NCBI RefSeq assembly: GCF_000001735.4
Contig: NC_003076.8
Coordinates: 8,928,001 to 8,992,000 of the forward strand
From: Arabidopsis thaliana
Taxonomy: Eukaryota > Streptophyta > Magnoliopsida > Brassicales > Brassicaceae
Length of the DNA: 64,000 nucleotides
Direction: 5' to 3'
A program made the position numbers and the translations under genes. This document shows positions 23,503 to 35,859 of this stretch, in pieces (the stretch's first letter is position 1; every line of letters begins with the position of its first letter). Under the pieces are notes generated by a model. The model was not told the DNA's origin. It was given only the letters and a program-made list of their open reading frames with translations, and searched no databases.

Positions 23503-25323
23503 TTACGAGGACTTTTTAACGTCTTGATCCATAGATGCCGAAGGAAATTTGCTGAGAAGCCAAACTAAAACAACCCCAACAAGAGCACCAGAGAGATGCG
23601 CAATGTGATTAACAGTTTGTAAAGAGTATCCACCATATATAGTTCCTGATAATCCAGCCGACGCCTGAGCTGCTTCCATTACCTATTCAGATCAATTAAC
23701 TAAACAGTTATCGTCCCTGAATTCGAAGAGCTTCTATATTGCATACATCATCAGACATTTTCTCTCATATATTGTATAAAAACCTCATTATACTCATAAG
23801 AAGATGGGACTGTAAGCCGGAATACGGTTATAACGGTAGTGATGCTGTGAGTAAATTTTGAGAAAATCTTACCCTCTCAATAACGAACTGACCCAATATA
23901 AGAACTTCAAGGATTTTCCTCCAATCCCAAGACATCTAGACAATCAAAAGAAGTTGAATATTAGCAAGATATTACTGAGGAGTTTGATTTACAAGGAGAG
24001 AAGAAAACTACAGTACCTTGACGAGGACACTGATAGCAAATAACCCAAAAACAGCTCCCGAGGCACCAACAGAAACAGCATTTCTCGGTAAAACTAACCA
24101 AGAAACAAGGTTAGCTCCAACACCAGTGAACAAGTAGGAGAGCCACAAACCAAAGTTTCCTTCTTCTTCTTCAACAAGCTTTCCTGATTCCCAAATGTGT
24201 CCATTAGCTCTCTGAATCGATAAACTAGCTAGAAATTCAAACTATGAGAAAATCTTGAACTCTCACCAAATATGTACAAGAAAAAAAGATTGCTGGAGAG
24301 ATGGTTCCTAGAATCATACATGATACATAAAAAAAAAACCAAGAATCAGGAGAAACATCAACATAAGCCACAGAGAAAAAAACTATCATAAGTGTTGTTC
24401 GTTTGGTAGTCACAGGATGCCTGCGACTGCGACTGAAAGTTGATCGTTTGACAGTCGCAAGATCCTGCAACTAATCGCGCGATCAATCGCTGCGGCTTGC
24501 GACTGAATTTTTTGATCGCATGAAAAAAGAGCGACGCGGCTTTTTAAATGGCGATTAATCGCAGCGATTGGTAAACGAACAACATCCTGCGATTTTAAAA
24601 TCGCAATCGCAATCGCAGCCACAGCCACAGCCGCTAGCGATTATGAAACGAACAGTGCCAAAGTAAAAAAGAAAGAAGAGAGCTCTCTCACCAGTTAGCA
24701 TGACAGAATGTAGCCGTCACAAACTGATACCATGCCGGAAAATTGTGATACAAATACAAAGATTTGATCCCACGAACCTAAATCGAATAAACAATATAAA
24801 ACGTATGATAAGATAAGCACGTCACAATCCAAAGAGATGGGATTACACGAATAACGTTTTACAGTGTAGATGATTGATATCTAAAGACAAGCTTTCATAC
24901 CTGAAAGAAGTGATCAGCAAGATATATGCCCAGATTGATAAGTATGATCCAAAATATGCCATTTGCTCGCTTTTGTGGTTTTCGATTGTCTTTTGCTTTA
25001 TCCAATTCAAATTGTGGCGTAATATCTGCAAAACTTACAATGATTTCGTTGAAGATGAAGAAGATGTTGCTAAGAATCTAATACAATCACTTGGAATGTT
25101 TCATTAGATCGAAAAAAAGAAAGAAAAAACGATAAGTCTCACCGGATTGGCTGAATCTGCAAGTTATTTGAGATCTAGAGACTGTGAGAGGACGAAACTG
25201 CAGGGGGGGTTGAGTTGAGTTAGTTGGCGACGAAGCTGCACGTCGGCGATGTAAAGGCGGGAATCTGAAACGAAGAGATGATTGTGGAAGAGAGAGACGG
25301 TGAAGGTGAAGAAGCTGAGACAT
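23503..25323 (-). CDS. RBL11: Rhomboid-like protease 11, chloroplastic
   Basis: Intramembrane serine protease of the plastid envelope, known from Arabidopsis work. Exons: 25323-25143, 25025-24901, 24777-24692, 24307-24267, 24183-24017, 23935-23873, 23682-23503, giving 280 aa. The N-terminus (MSQLLHLHRLSLPQSS) is transit-peptide-like. Several hydrophobic helices follow. The Ser186 nucleophile lies in GASGAVFG and His250 in HIAHLSGALVG, so the Ser-His dyad is complete. Intron 3 (24691-24308) is 384 nt against 88 nt in the paralogue because of an inserted element. The gene is divergent from the eIF3l gene with 240 bp between start codons, suggesting a shared promoter. Upstream in-frame non-ATG codons were not used. 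Confidence 0.95.
24391..24657. mobile_element. MITE-like insertion in RBL11 intron 3
   Basis: A block of GC-richer, self-complementary sequence with near-matching inverted ends: TGTTGTTCGTTTGGTAGTC on the left and, in reverse complement, CACTGTTCGTTTCATAATC on the right. It is full of ATCGC/GCGAT words, so it folds on itself. The paralogous intron next door is 88 nt and lacks it. Clear target-site copies were not found. An internal AAACGAACAAC at about 24573-24583 is a second possible end. It resembles short hAT-type non-autonomous elements. Confidence 0.6.
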
Positions 25324-25563
25324 TGAGATTTGAGAGAGAGTCAGAGTACACAAAATTAATTTCGATTCAGTTTTGGTCTAATTCGGTAAAATAGATAAAC
25401 AACCGAAAAATAAATCGAGATATAAACAAACCGGTGGTAATCGTTCATTTAGTAGTAAAAGCAAACCGGAGGATAGACCCGGTGGTAATAAGGAAACCCT
25501 AGGCGGTGGAAGTGAGTTGAAGAGTTAACATTGTTGCGGCCGCTAAGAATTGATCCGGCGAGA
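25324..25563. promoter_or_regulatory. Bidirectional promoter RBL11 / eIF3l copy 1, with telobox
   Basis: Only 240 bp separate the two start codons. A telobox AAACCCTA sits at 25494-25501, 63 bp before the eIF3l ATG, typical of plant translation-machinery genes. The half nearest eIF3l belongs to the inverted repeat. Confidence 0.6.
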
Positions 25564-27690
25564 ATGGCGAGCAGCAATGAGTACGAGGAAGGTCCAGGGG
25601 AGAGGGAGAGTGGGTACGACCCGAATATGGTGCCGGATTCGGTGAAATCGTTCGTGTCACACATGTACAGACACATAAGGGACAAGAACGTGTACGAGAT
25701 CCACCAGATGTGTGAGACATCGTTCCAGAGCATATCGGAGCGTCTGTTCAAGGACACGCCGTGGCCAAGTGTGGAAGCGATTGCTCCTTACGTAGACAAC
25801 GACCATGTGTTCTGTCTTCTGTACCGTGAGATGTGGTTTCGACATTTGTATGCGAGGTTGTCTCCGACGTTGAAGCAGAGGATTGATTCTTATGACAACT
25901 ATTGCAGCCTCTTTCAGGTCTGTTGTGGAATTCTTCTACTTCTTCTTCCTTGTTAGATAGAGATGTTGTTGATTTTGATTTCTTTTGTGTATGTATTGGC
26001 TGGGAATAAATACAAGTAAGTAGACCTTCTTCCGTTTGTTCTTTCTAGGTTGTGTTGCACGGCGTAGTGAATATGCAGTTGCCGAACCAGTGGTTGTGGG
26101 ATATGGTGGATGAGTTTGTCTACCAGTTCCAAAGTTTCTGTCAATTCAGAGCAAAGCTCAAGAACAAAACAGAGGAGGAGATTGCATTGCTCAGACAGCA
26201 CGATAAGGCCTGGAATGTCTATGGCGTGCTCAACTTCTTGCAAGCACTTGTGGAGAAGTCTTGTATCATCCAGATCCTTGAGCATGACAAGGATGGCCTT
26301 GAGTTCACTGAGACTGATGGCTACGATTTCAGCGGTGGCAGCAACGTCTTGAAGGTCCTCGGTTACTTCAGCATGGTCGGTCTCTTGCGTGTTCACTGCC
26401 TCCTCGGTGACTACCACACTGCTCTCAAATGGTTGCAGCCCATTGACATCACTCAGCCAGGTGTTTACACCAGTGTCATTGGTTGCCATATCGCTACTAT
26501 CTACCACTATGGATTTGCCACCCTTATGTTGCGGAGGTATGTCGATGCTGTTCGTGAGTTCAACAAGATTCTCCTCTACATTTTCAAGACTAAGCAGTAC
26601 CATCAAAAGTCACCTCAGTACGAGCAATTACTCAAGAAGAATGAGCAGATGTACGCTTTGCTTGCTCTCTCCCTCTCCCTCTGCCCTCAAACTAAACTCG
26701 TTGACGAGTCTGTCAACTCTCAGCTGCGAGACAAGTATGGTGAAAAGATGATGAGGATGCTGAGGTCTGACGACGAGGCCTTTGGTATTTATGATGAGCT
26801 CTTCTCTTACGCATGCCCCAAGTTTATCACCCCTTCCGCACCACCAACTTTCGAGGAACCTCTTGTCAATTACAATCAGGATGCATACAGGCTTCAGCTG
26901 AAGATGTTCCTTTACGAGGTAAAGCAGCAGCAGCTCTTGTCGGGAGTGCGGACTTTCCTGAAAGTCTACTCCTCCATTTCTCTTGCTAAGCTCGCAAACT
27001 ACATGGAAGTTGATGAGCCCACTCTAAGGTCAGGGACTAACTATGGGCATTCTTATAACTATTATTACCAAATCTACTTCTCTCTTTTTCTTTGACATGT
27101 ACGGGGTTTTAATTTGCAGGACCATATTGTTAACATACAAGCACAAGACCCATTCAGTTGATTCCGATGGTAGGATCATCTCCAATGCAGACATTGATTT
27201 CTTCATCAACAACGTATGTTCTTTCTTCTCTCTCTGTCTTTCTGATATCGATACTCTGGTGCTTTTACAACGTTTGTAACAACTCTAAACCTGGTGACAC
27301 TGCAGGACATGATCTACGTTGTCGAATCAAAACCCGCAAAACGTTATGGTGATTTCTTCTTGCGGCAGATTGCCAAGGTATGTTGTATAAACTGAAACTA
27401 AGACTCGTGCACATCAACTCTTGTTTTGATTTTTGGGTCTTTTTCTTTTTTTCCTCCATTGCGCAGCTTGAAGGTGTGATCAACGACATGGATCGTGTCA
27501 AGCTGGAATGACGACTTTTCTGTGTTATACCTAATCATCAATGCCCAATCTGATATGATGCTTTCTCTTATAAACCATATGTTTACTTAAAGCCAAACAC
27601 TTTTTTGAGTAGCTGTCTTCATGTGGTCAAATGATAACCATAAATCATCTTTCTTATGGATTATTGCTAGTTTTTTTTATTGAGTATGGC
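25440..27690 (+). repeat. Inverted repeat, left arm (eIF3l copy 1)
   Basis: This segment matches 37340-39600 in reverse complement. Coordinates of the two arms sum to 65024 from the 5' flank through exon 4. The middle is identical from 25684 to 27249, whereas both edges differ by several percent and fade out near 25440 and 27690. Confidence 0.93.
25564..27511 (+). CDS. Translation initiation factor eIF3 subunit L, copy 1
   Basis: eIF3l is a subunit of the eIF3 complex that prepares the 40S ribosome for mRNA recruitment. Exons: 25564-25917, 26049-27028, 27120-27213, 27306-27377, 27467-27511, giving 514 aa. The bulk is the PAF67/eIF3l family domain, a helical PCI-related fold, with typical segments NVYGVLNFLQALVEKS and ALKWLQPIDITQPGVYTSV. 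It ends DMDRVKLE. The protein is identical to that of copy 2; only synonymous and noncoding differences were seen. The ATG at 25564 is the first in frame after the telobox. Matches the remembered At5g25754. Confidence 0.96.
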
Positions 27691-27699
27691 ACTGAAGAT

Positions 27700-28190
27700 T
27701 ATAACCAATCTCGAGTTTCTTTCGAATTGCTAGTTCAAAAACATTGAAAGTATTCAAGGTTATGAAAATTTTAAGTCACCACTACTTGCCAACAGAATGG
27801 TTTTAAAGTCAAAGTAGAATAAATTGCTATTTGACTTTTATGTATCATAGTAACTACAGGTCTGTTCTTCGTTCTTGCTGATTACAGAATACACAGGAGT
27901 TAATCTTTTTCATCATCTTCCAAAACTATTCGACGTATACATGGTGATAAGTATCAAGCCACCAAACTCTGATTAACTTATCGCCGATCAATGTACAAAC
28001 CAAAGGAGACGCCTAACATATCATCTTGGTTAGCTCATCATCTACCATTCTCACGCAGAAGCTTCTACATCAATCAGCATAAAGAATCTCTAAACAATGA
28101 GATCATCTATATAAGCAGCAATCCCCACTTGCATCTATTGCAGATATTATTCTTTTTCTTCTAGCATCTCGTCACACGTGCATATTTCTC
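27700..28190. other. Spacer beyond left inverted-repeat arm
   Basis: No gene recognised. This is the first part of the 9.7-kb loop between the two eIF3l copies. Confidence 0.6.
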
Positions 28191-28249
28191 CCGCACATGT
28201 GCTCTCTTATCACATGGTTCCCCTGCTGGATTGCTTCACCTTCAAGTCA

Positions 28250-28430
28250 TACGAATACGTTGTTTTCTTTTGAAACGTTGCGGCAACAAAGCAACCGTAC
28301 GCTTGTGTCTCCCGGGGATGTCTTCGAGCTTGGTGATAATAGGTTTTTAGGGTATCAATTCCTAAAACACTATCATATCGTTGTAATACTTAAGGTTGTC
28401 AATCCAATCTGGTGTGATGCAAACAGATGA
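28250..28430 (+). pseudogene. Fragment of an S-domain receptor kinase (B-lectin part)
   Basis: The frame reads FETLRQQSNRTLVSPGDVFELG, which resembles the start of the B-lectin domain in S-locus/ARK-type receptor kinases (…SNNTIVSPGNVFELGFF… in known members). Similarity ends at about 28345, where the expected FF-rich continuation is replaced by DNRFLGYQ. Only about 25 residues are convincing. No kinase domain or signal peptide is nearby, so this is a captured or duplicated scrap inside the inverted-repeat loop. Confidence 0.55.
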
Positions 28431-28439
28431 GATATAATC

Positions 28440-30560
28440 AGAATTTACTAAGTCAAGCCAAGCAGAGAGTTGTCAGTTTCTAATAATCTTAATGTCGATT
28501 AACATAAATGAAATGAAACTAAAATGTGAAATGGCAATAGCAAGTAGATGAATAACAAAGCAGATGAGATAACAGACAATCAAATGGATAAAAGATTCCT
28601 AAGGATGAAGTAATCGAATAGCGTGATCTCCTTAATCTATTAAGATGGTTGATAAAACTTCACATAAGTTATCCCTACAACAAGTTCAGTAACAGATTAA
28701 TTCACTACCGTGATAGAAATCCTCAAGTAAAGCTAGACACTGACCTAATCACCATTAGCGATCTCTAACTAAGCAGGCAATATCAAATCAACTTGTTAAA
28801 GCCAATACACGCTCTAAATGGCAATTGCCTTGGGATATAGACGAGTATCACTGCAATTAGTAGATCCGACATTCCATCGAACACTTTTTGAGTGCGGGAA
28901 TGTCATGATTCATGTTCGAGTTGATCAGAAAGAAACAAGCAATAAGCGCAACTAATCCAGAAGAGATTCAAATATTCTAGACTCAACCAATGAAATTGGA
29001 CATGGTGGATTTGGTAAAAGTCTATAAGGACCGTTAATATTGAGATTTTGAAATGTGAAAAAGTAACCGTCAATATTGAAAAAGACGATAAGATTCGGAT
29101 TGAGATTTTGTCAAAAATAGTTTGATTCGTGAAAGATTTAAATTCGAACGCAAATTGTTTACCGGCCAATTTAAAATATTTTTGATTTTCATTAATTTTT
29201 ATGTTAAATTTTAAAATAGAATAATTATAATAAAAATAAAATTTTAAATTTCTAGACACCATAAACAAATATGTTAATAAAATTATTTTTATCCAAAATT
29301 ATAAAACTAATGTCATATAATCTAAAGATTAATAATCAATTGAGATGGTAAAGTAAAATTGGAATTTTATTTTTGTTGTGGGATCGAAAATAACAACATT
29401 TAATTATTTGGGTATTAAATTGCACATTTTTATTACTTTATTTTTTCCCAACCCAAAATTGGGAATTAAACGTCCAAATAAAAATTAGTTAAAATTTTTT
29501 TTGGGTTTTTTCCCTTTTAGAAAAGGTTTTTTTACCCCATTTTTATTCGAGATGCTTGACAATTTCATAATTGTTTAATTATTTATATATGTCAAAGTTT
29601 TCTAAAGAAGGAAAAAAATCAGAAATGCTATTAGAACATATTAGAGCAAAATATGTAAAAAAAATTGAAAGAACAAGAGCAATTAAGGGGGAAAAAACAA
29701 AAATATAATTGCATATTGTGGAATTAAGGAAATGAAAAGGAATGGAATTTAATTTAGATCATGAGATGTGTCAAATAATACTTATCATATTAGTTTTTTT
29801 TTACTAATATTTCGATCCACATGTGAACATGTGAGAGCAAAACATTATTTTATCTTTTTTTGTAAAGATAATAATCAACCAATGGAAAAGGGGATAAAAA
29901 ACAAATTAAAGCAATTGGTATTTTTTTTTGCTAAACATGTCATATATAAAACGAATTAAATTGTATAGTGTGGATTATAAAATTTCGCTAAAGAGTTGTA
30001 GATATTTTAAAAGATACGCATAAACGGAATTAAGTAATGGAGTTTGCAAGAACAAAGAGGATGTTGTGGAGATTTTTTCTTAAACAATTACGTCTAAGCA
30101 AGCAATGGAACTATGGAAGGAGTAAAGAAAGCAAAAGAAAGCGAGTAACCAAATGAAAATCGTAAGCAAACAACGAAACAAGTAGAGAAGTTCATGTAAG
30201 AAATAGTGACGACGAAAGTAAAAAAGAAAAAGAAAAACCAGAGGATCAGGAAACAAGCAAACGAGTGTGTAAAGAAATTGATTGAAACAACTAAGTAAGC
30301 GAGTATCCAAGAAGAAGGCTGCCCAATGAAGTAAAGTAAATCAAGGAACCAAGAAGGAAACAAACAAACAAGTCAAGCAACGATCAAATAATCAATGAAA
30401 CAAAGAAGGAATAAAGTGAACAAGTTAAACATGTAAGCAATCAGTGCAAGAAACAAGCAAGCACGTTACAAACTGAGATAAGCACAAGAAACAAACAAGA
30501 ACAAGTTATTAACAAATGTACTAAAGTAGCAAGCAATGACCTAATCAATAAATCAAGAAA
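28440..30560. other. Repeat-like AT-rich DNA in the loop
   Basis: No coding frame is convincing. Around 29030-29090 there are two CCGT(C/T)AATATTGA words resembling the unit of the tandem array at 36.4-36.97 kb. 30080-30530 is low-complexity, built on AAGCAAG and AAACAAG words, similar in style to 33850-34110. Confidence 0.55.
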
Positions 30561-30604
30561 GCAAATATATATGCATGTGTATGCATGTATGAATGTATAA
30601 AATG

Positions 30605-30738
30605 TATGCATGTATGGATGTATGCATGAATGCATGTATGGATGTATGGATGTATGCATGAATGCATGTATGGATGTATGCATGAATGCATGTATGGATG
30701 TATGCATGAATGCATGTATGGATGTATGCATGAATGCA
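30605..30738 (+). repeat. Tandem repeat, 24-bp unit
   Basis: About five copies of GCATGTATGGATGTATGCAT plus GAAT, one with an 8-bp expansion. The period is a multiple of three, so it opens long artificial frames on both strands. These are not genes. Confidence 0.9.
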
Positions 30739-32908
30739 CCGATATTTTGTTTTGGGATGCAGATTTTCCGGGTTCGTGAAACTGGATGTGGAAGAGGCTG
30801 ATCAAGTACTCATCGTGCTTTGTGGGCTGACATAGATGTTGCTGTATCTCGTTTATCAGGTTGGTACTGGCACTTATCAATGATTGGATGAATCTGGTCC
30901 TCTAATTGATCTCACTAGCTCAAATGGTCTTCAAGTTTCTGGCATATCTCGGTTGGCAAAGTAGTGTCTCTCTCAGGTTTATCCTAATGGAACAAGAAGC
31001 AAACTGAGTTCAACAAGTTTCTTTGAGATCTAATGAACATTCTAAATTTCAGTAAGAAAGTAAGTGCATAATTGATTTGAACAGGCTCCTGAGATAAATT
31101 AAGACCAAACGAAAGAACCAAACAAGAAAATCATCATTTGCATCAGGATCATAAGAACTAATAGAATTAGGCAAAACTATAATAAGCTTAACCATAACAA
31201 GTTACCTTCCTCTACATATTTCCAATACTCGGGTTCATGCTTCACAATCCTGAAAAAGGTTTTAGCAACTTAGTTATAATAAATACCCTACGGAAAAAAG
31301 ATTTGAAGTTGGAGTCAAACAAATGAAATTACTTGTGATCAAGAACATGAAAACATACATCAATCTGCTCCTGCTATTGCAGTTGAAAAGTATACTCCGG
31401 TTTTTTTAGGAGAGTTCGTGGTATCTTTTAATCTGATCCGACAACCAAACAAATAAGAAAATTAAACTGAAAGAAAAGAAAATTGGTGTCTATTGTCTAA
31501 CAAGCGTAAAGGAAGTCTTTGTGATGAGCATCTTCTGAATCAGTAGCTCCCTCCAGTATACTCTATCTGAGGTCCCAATGTAAACACATTTTAATACACT
31601 TAAATCAATCTCAAGATTCAAATGGAGAGACGATGCAGAATAGTAACATAATTCATTAAAAAAATCAATATTACTCAACTTTAGCTGATCATGATCTTCT
31701 CTTGTTCTTTTTTTCCCAAGCTTCTTCCCTGTTAGAAAATACACATTTGTTAGCTAAGTTCAAGACCCATACATCTGCATTCATGTTTTCCTTAACGAAT
31801 AAAGAAAGTAGAACCAAAATCAGAGTGATGATTGAATTCTAATAGAAATAAAAAAAATAGACAAGTATTGTCAAATCTAGACTCGATTTCTTACCTTTAA
31901 AAGATTTAGTGCCCTCAATACAACACAAGAAAAGAAAACAAAACCACAATGAATGATAAGGAAAACGAATTTGATAGATATCAAGAGTCGATTGCCAATA
32001 TTTCTTACCTTTTTCATAGTAAAGTTCCCTCTTGTAAACCAACCGAAGAACAAATCCCTCAACACCGAACGTGGAAGGAAAAAACCATAAATCAGTATTT
32101 ATGATGAGTGGTATATATTTGAGCTCAACAAAAAGAAAAGTAATTGTTACCTGCATATACTAACCAAAACCCATGAAAGAAGTCAAGAACAAATGGTAGT
32201 GGTAAAAACTTGCAGACCAAGCTATTCCAACATAAATAATTGTTGCTCTATAGTGTAGGCCATTGGAACATCAAACTTCTCATATCTTCTGAAATTTGGA
32301 GTTATGTTTATGCAAAAAAACAAATGAGTTGTGAAATATTTTCAGAGTAACGATATACCTCTACTATGATCAATCCTTATCCCCGGGGAGACTAACTATT
32401 CATGCTAAAAGGTCGTTGATGCATTCCCTTCTTTTACGGTCTGTTTAAGAACTTTTGAGAAAAGAAGGAATAAGTAGCAAAATTAGTCTCCATGATTCTA
32501 AGAGATCAAGAAAGATTCTAAGTTTGCTAAGAGAGTGACTGCAAAATTGATCGGAAAAAATCTTGAGACCAAAAAAATAAATTTCGTACCTTGTCTCATA
32601 ACTATAGCAGCCATCACACATTGGATGTGAGAAATTATTCTTCCCATTCAGGCGCAAACTTCATCAATGTACTCCTGAAAAACCGAATGCTAACATAATA
32701 AAAAATAACCGCGAGAGTTTTTCACCAAATATTCTATACCTAAAGTCCATGCAAAGCAAAAACATAATAATAATAATACCAATTAACAAACCTTAGTCAT
32801 GCATTTTAACTAGTAACAGTTAAACAAATGACATACCTCAGAGAAGCATCAAATTCTAATGACATATCACGATGACCAAGACTATTACCTTTATGACGCT
32901 AACCAGTC

Positions 32909-33030
32909 AAAACCTGCATTCTAAATTCAAACACATAAGGCATGTATGTATGCACACATGAACACATACAAAACCTGTATTCTAAATTCAAACAAATAAG
33001 GCATGTATGTATGCACACATGAACACATAC
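32909..33030 (+). repeat. Direct tandem duplication, period 61 bp
   Basis: Two adjacent copies of a unit beginning AAACCTG(C/T)ATTCTAAATT and containing GGCATGTATGTATGCACAC, with only two or so differences. Confidence 0.9.
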
Positions 33031-34114
33031 ATAATTAAAAATTACAAGGCTTACAATAATGTGAAGCCATTATGTCTCACCGAAAACACCTAAATCTTTT
33101 CATTCGCCTCTGTAATTATGGATAAAGAAGATGTAAAACCAAAAAAGAAAAACGATTGAATTCAATTAAGAGTAAAAATTCTAGGCTTGATTTCATACCT
33201 TTGAAAACTTGAGTGCCCTCTCGTAATCCAGCGGAAGTACAAAACCCTCAATACCACAGAAGAAAGGAAGAAAAACAAATTTGATAGAAATCCAGAGATG
33301 AGGATTGCCAATGTTTCTTTCCTTTTAAAAGTAGGGTTCCCTCTTGTAAACCCCAATGCCATAGAAGAAAGGCAAAAACAAAAAAATCAGAATGATGAGA
33401 AAGACGGATTTGATAAAGATTAGAGAGAAGAAGAAATAAACATGAAGAAATATCTTTCAAAGAGGGACTTACAAAAAAAAGGAGTACCTTGTTTCATGGT
33501 CCTCAGGAATTCATGAGGCTCTTGCTTCAGAAACTGGTTGCAAGAAATTGCAAACGAAATTAAAATCTGGAAATGTACAAATGAGATCACCTTGTACATT
33601 AGTATAAGCCATGGACATATACATATAAAAGCCCCACAATCACCTGATCAACGAGGACGTAAAGAGAGAAGATGATCATAGACCTTTATTATTGTATAAC
33701 TGGAATCGTGTGAAACCGTTGATAGACGCTCAATAGTCTTCCATCTATACTATTATTGTCAAACAGAGACCTAGAACTATCTAAATAAACAAGATTAACA
33801 AGCTAGAGAGATAGTTTTGAGTAAGTGAATGAATACTTAAGAAGATTAAGAAAATGAAGTAAAAAGGTCAAACAAGTTCAGTAGGTAAGGAAATTAAGTA
33901 AGCATGTAATAAAGAAGCAAGTGAGAAAACAAGCAAGGAAGCAAGAGGCTAGTAAGGATTGAAAGAAGAAAACAAGGAAGCAAGTAAGAACCAAACAACT
34001 AAGCAAGAAGTTAAACAGGCACGCAAGGAAACAGAGAATGAAACACACAAGCATGCATGGAACAAAGGAAGAAAGCAAAAAAGTAACAGCAAATCAAGTA
34101 ACCATAGAAGAAAT

Positions 34115-34510
34115 TAAAAAAAACAAACAAGCACACAAGAAACCTAGGAAAAAAATAATCAAGCACGCATGGAACCAAGGAAATAAACAAAAAAGCACAC
34201 ATGGAACCTAGGAAAGAAATCAACAAGCACACATGGAACCAAGGAAGAAAACAAACAAGCACACAAGAAACCTAGGAAAGAAATCAACAAGCACACATGG
34301 AACCAAGGAAGGAAACAAACAAGCACACAAGAAACCTAAGAAAGAAATCAACAAGCACACATGGAACCAAGGAAGGAAACAAACAAGCACACAAGAAACC
34401 AAGGAAGGAAATCAACAAGCACACATGGAACCAAGGAAAGAAATCAACAAGCACACAAGAAACCTAGGAAAGAATTCAACAAGCACGCCTGGAACCAATG
34501 AAGAAACAAA
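34115..34510 (+). repeat. Minisatellite, ~31-bp half-units
   Basis: About twelve alternating half-units of the type AAACAAGCACACAAGAAACC and AATCAACAAGCACACATGG, separated by (TA/AA)GGAA(A/G)GA. Frames seen in it on both strands are artefacts of the repeat. Confidence 0.9.
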
Positions 34511-35859
34511 CAAGCAATGAAGAAAAAAGAGAAAACAAGGTAGCTAGTGACTCGAGATGATACCTTGTAGAAAGAAAACAATCTTCTCCATCTTTCTCCA
34601 TTACAAGTGCAAAATGATAAAGATTTGTCCTCAATTAGTGTCTCCTCCGTCCAGAAAGTGAATAGATTGACATCCTACCAAAAACAATCTAGAGAAAATC
34701 AAATTTGAACCGGAAATGTTAATAGGAATGATATTGAACCTAAAGTTCTACATATAATATGATCAAATGAACGTATCCAATAAGGAACAAGAGCACTAAA
34801 TATACAACTTTGATGCATTCTATACAGACAAAAGAATTTGTTTTGATTCCCAAACCATGATATCATCACCATATTATAGTTAATCTTCACATAAAAGAAA
34901 ATTTCTGAGAAAGATCAAAACCAGGAAAAAGGGATGCAGAGAAGCGGAACTCATATCTTTGATAATCTTCTCTTAGAGTAGAGAGATCACAGATGATTAG
35001 ACCTTCAAAATTAACAAAACCACTAAAATTTCAAAGTAACTTCTGACTTTGGGAATTCAATTTACCAAGAGAAACTCGAATCACAAAGAGCGAAGATAAA
35101 CCGTCTTCTTCTTCTTCTTTCAGGCAAAGAAGACTTCAACGATCTGTTACATCAAAAAAAAAAAGTAATCCAAAAGAATCAGAACAAGAACAAGAGCAAT
35201 ATGTAGACCAAAAACAGAGCCACAAAACCCACTTTGTTACGATTACCAGCCACGACCACCGCTTCCTCCGTAACTTCATCCCTCACGGCTCTCCACCGCC
35301 CTCCGTATCTACCGCCATCCTCCACCGTCGGTGATGCTACGACCATCCAAACAAAATCCCCTCAATCGTAAAGTCTCGCGATCGTTAATGATCTTTCAAA
35401 ACCTAATTAAAAGTTTTTAAAAAAAAAATCACAAATCAGAAGTATCCATCAGATGAAATACAAAATCAATCAACCTCTGGACTCATAAAAGCAGATGGAT
35501 TAACGTCACGATTCGGAAAAACGAAGTAACAGAGAGACATCGTAATAGTACTCGAATCAAATTAATAGAAAGAAACACAAAATTAGAAACAAAACCATCT
35601 TAATTAGGGAATCGATTGTCTGATCGTCGAATAGTCGCCGGAGAAAACAATCGTCGGTGATCATAAACTTCTTCAGATGTTTGCCGAAAATAAAAATTTA
35701 GGGATTCGAAATAACGAGAGAAATCAGAGAGAGAGACTTGGAACGTTATAATTGTTCTTCAAACGGTCTTCTTCAAACGGTCATAGAGAAAAAAAGATGA
35801 TCCAATCAAAGATCCGTTTCAAACGTAAAACCTCAATTCCAGCTTTGTACACGTGTGTG

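Larger units (their letters stand above)
31190..35760 (-). other. Possible decayed or noncoding spliced transcription unit
   Basis: The minus strand shows a leader-like CT-rich start near 35740 and a short open exon, 35346-35247, starting MVVASPTVEDGGRYGG and ending at a GTAATC donor. Further down come exon-like blocks between TTTTTCAG and GT sites, e.g. 31252-31204 (IVKHEPEYWKYVEE) and 33545-33488 (QFLKQEPHEFLRTMKQ). Joined, they do not keep frame. Two similar ~200-bp blocks (about 31890-32060 and 33190-33370) show internal duplication. I read it as the remains of a duplicated multi-exon gene or a noncoding RNA; no product is claimed. Confidence 0.35.

Noticed and set aside
25953..26606. 217-codon antisense frame, repeated at 38418-39071
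   Set aside because: Shadow of the conserved eIF3l exon 2; present in both copies only because they are identical.
30441..30880. Overlapping frames on both strands with repeated HTSIHAFM / MDVCMNAC
   Set aside because: Products of the 24-bp tandem array, whose period is a multiple of three.
30605..34510. Regular repeats considered as a CRISPR-like array
   Set aside because: Contiguous tandem repeats without unique spacers, in a plant nuclear genome.
34233..34520. 95-codon Lys/Thr-rich frame and antisense Phe/Leu-rich frames
   Set aside because: Caused by the 31-bp minisatellite; no start context, homology or splice structure.
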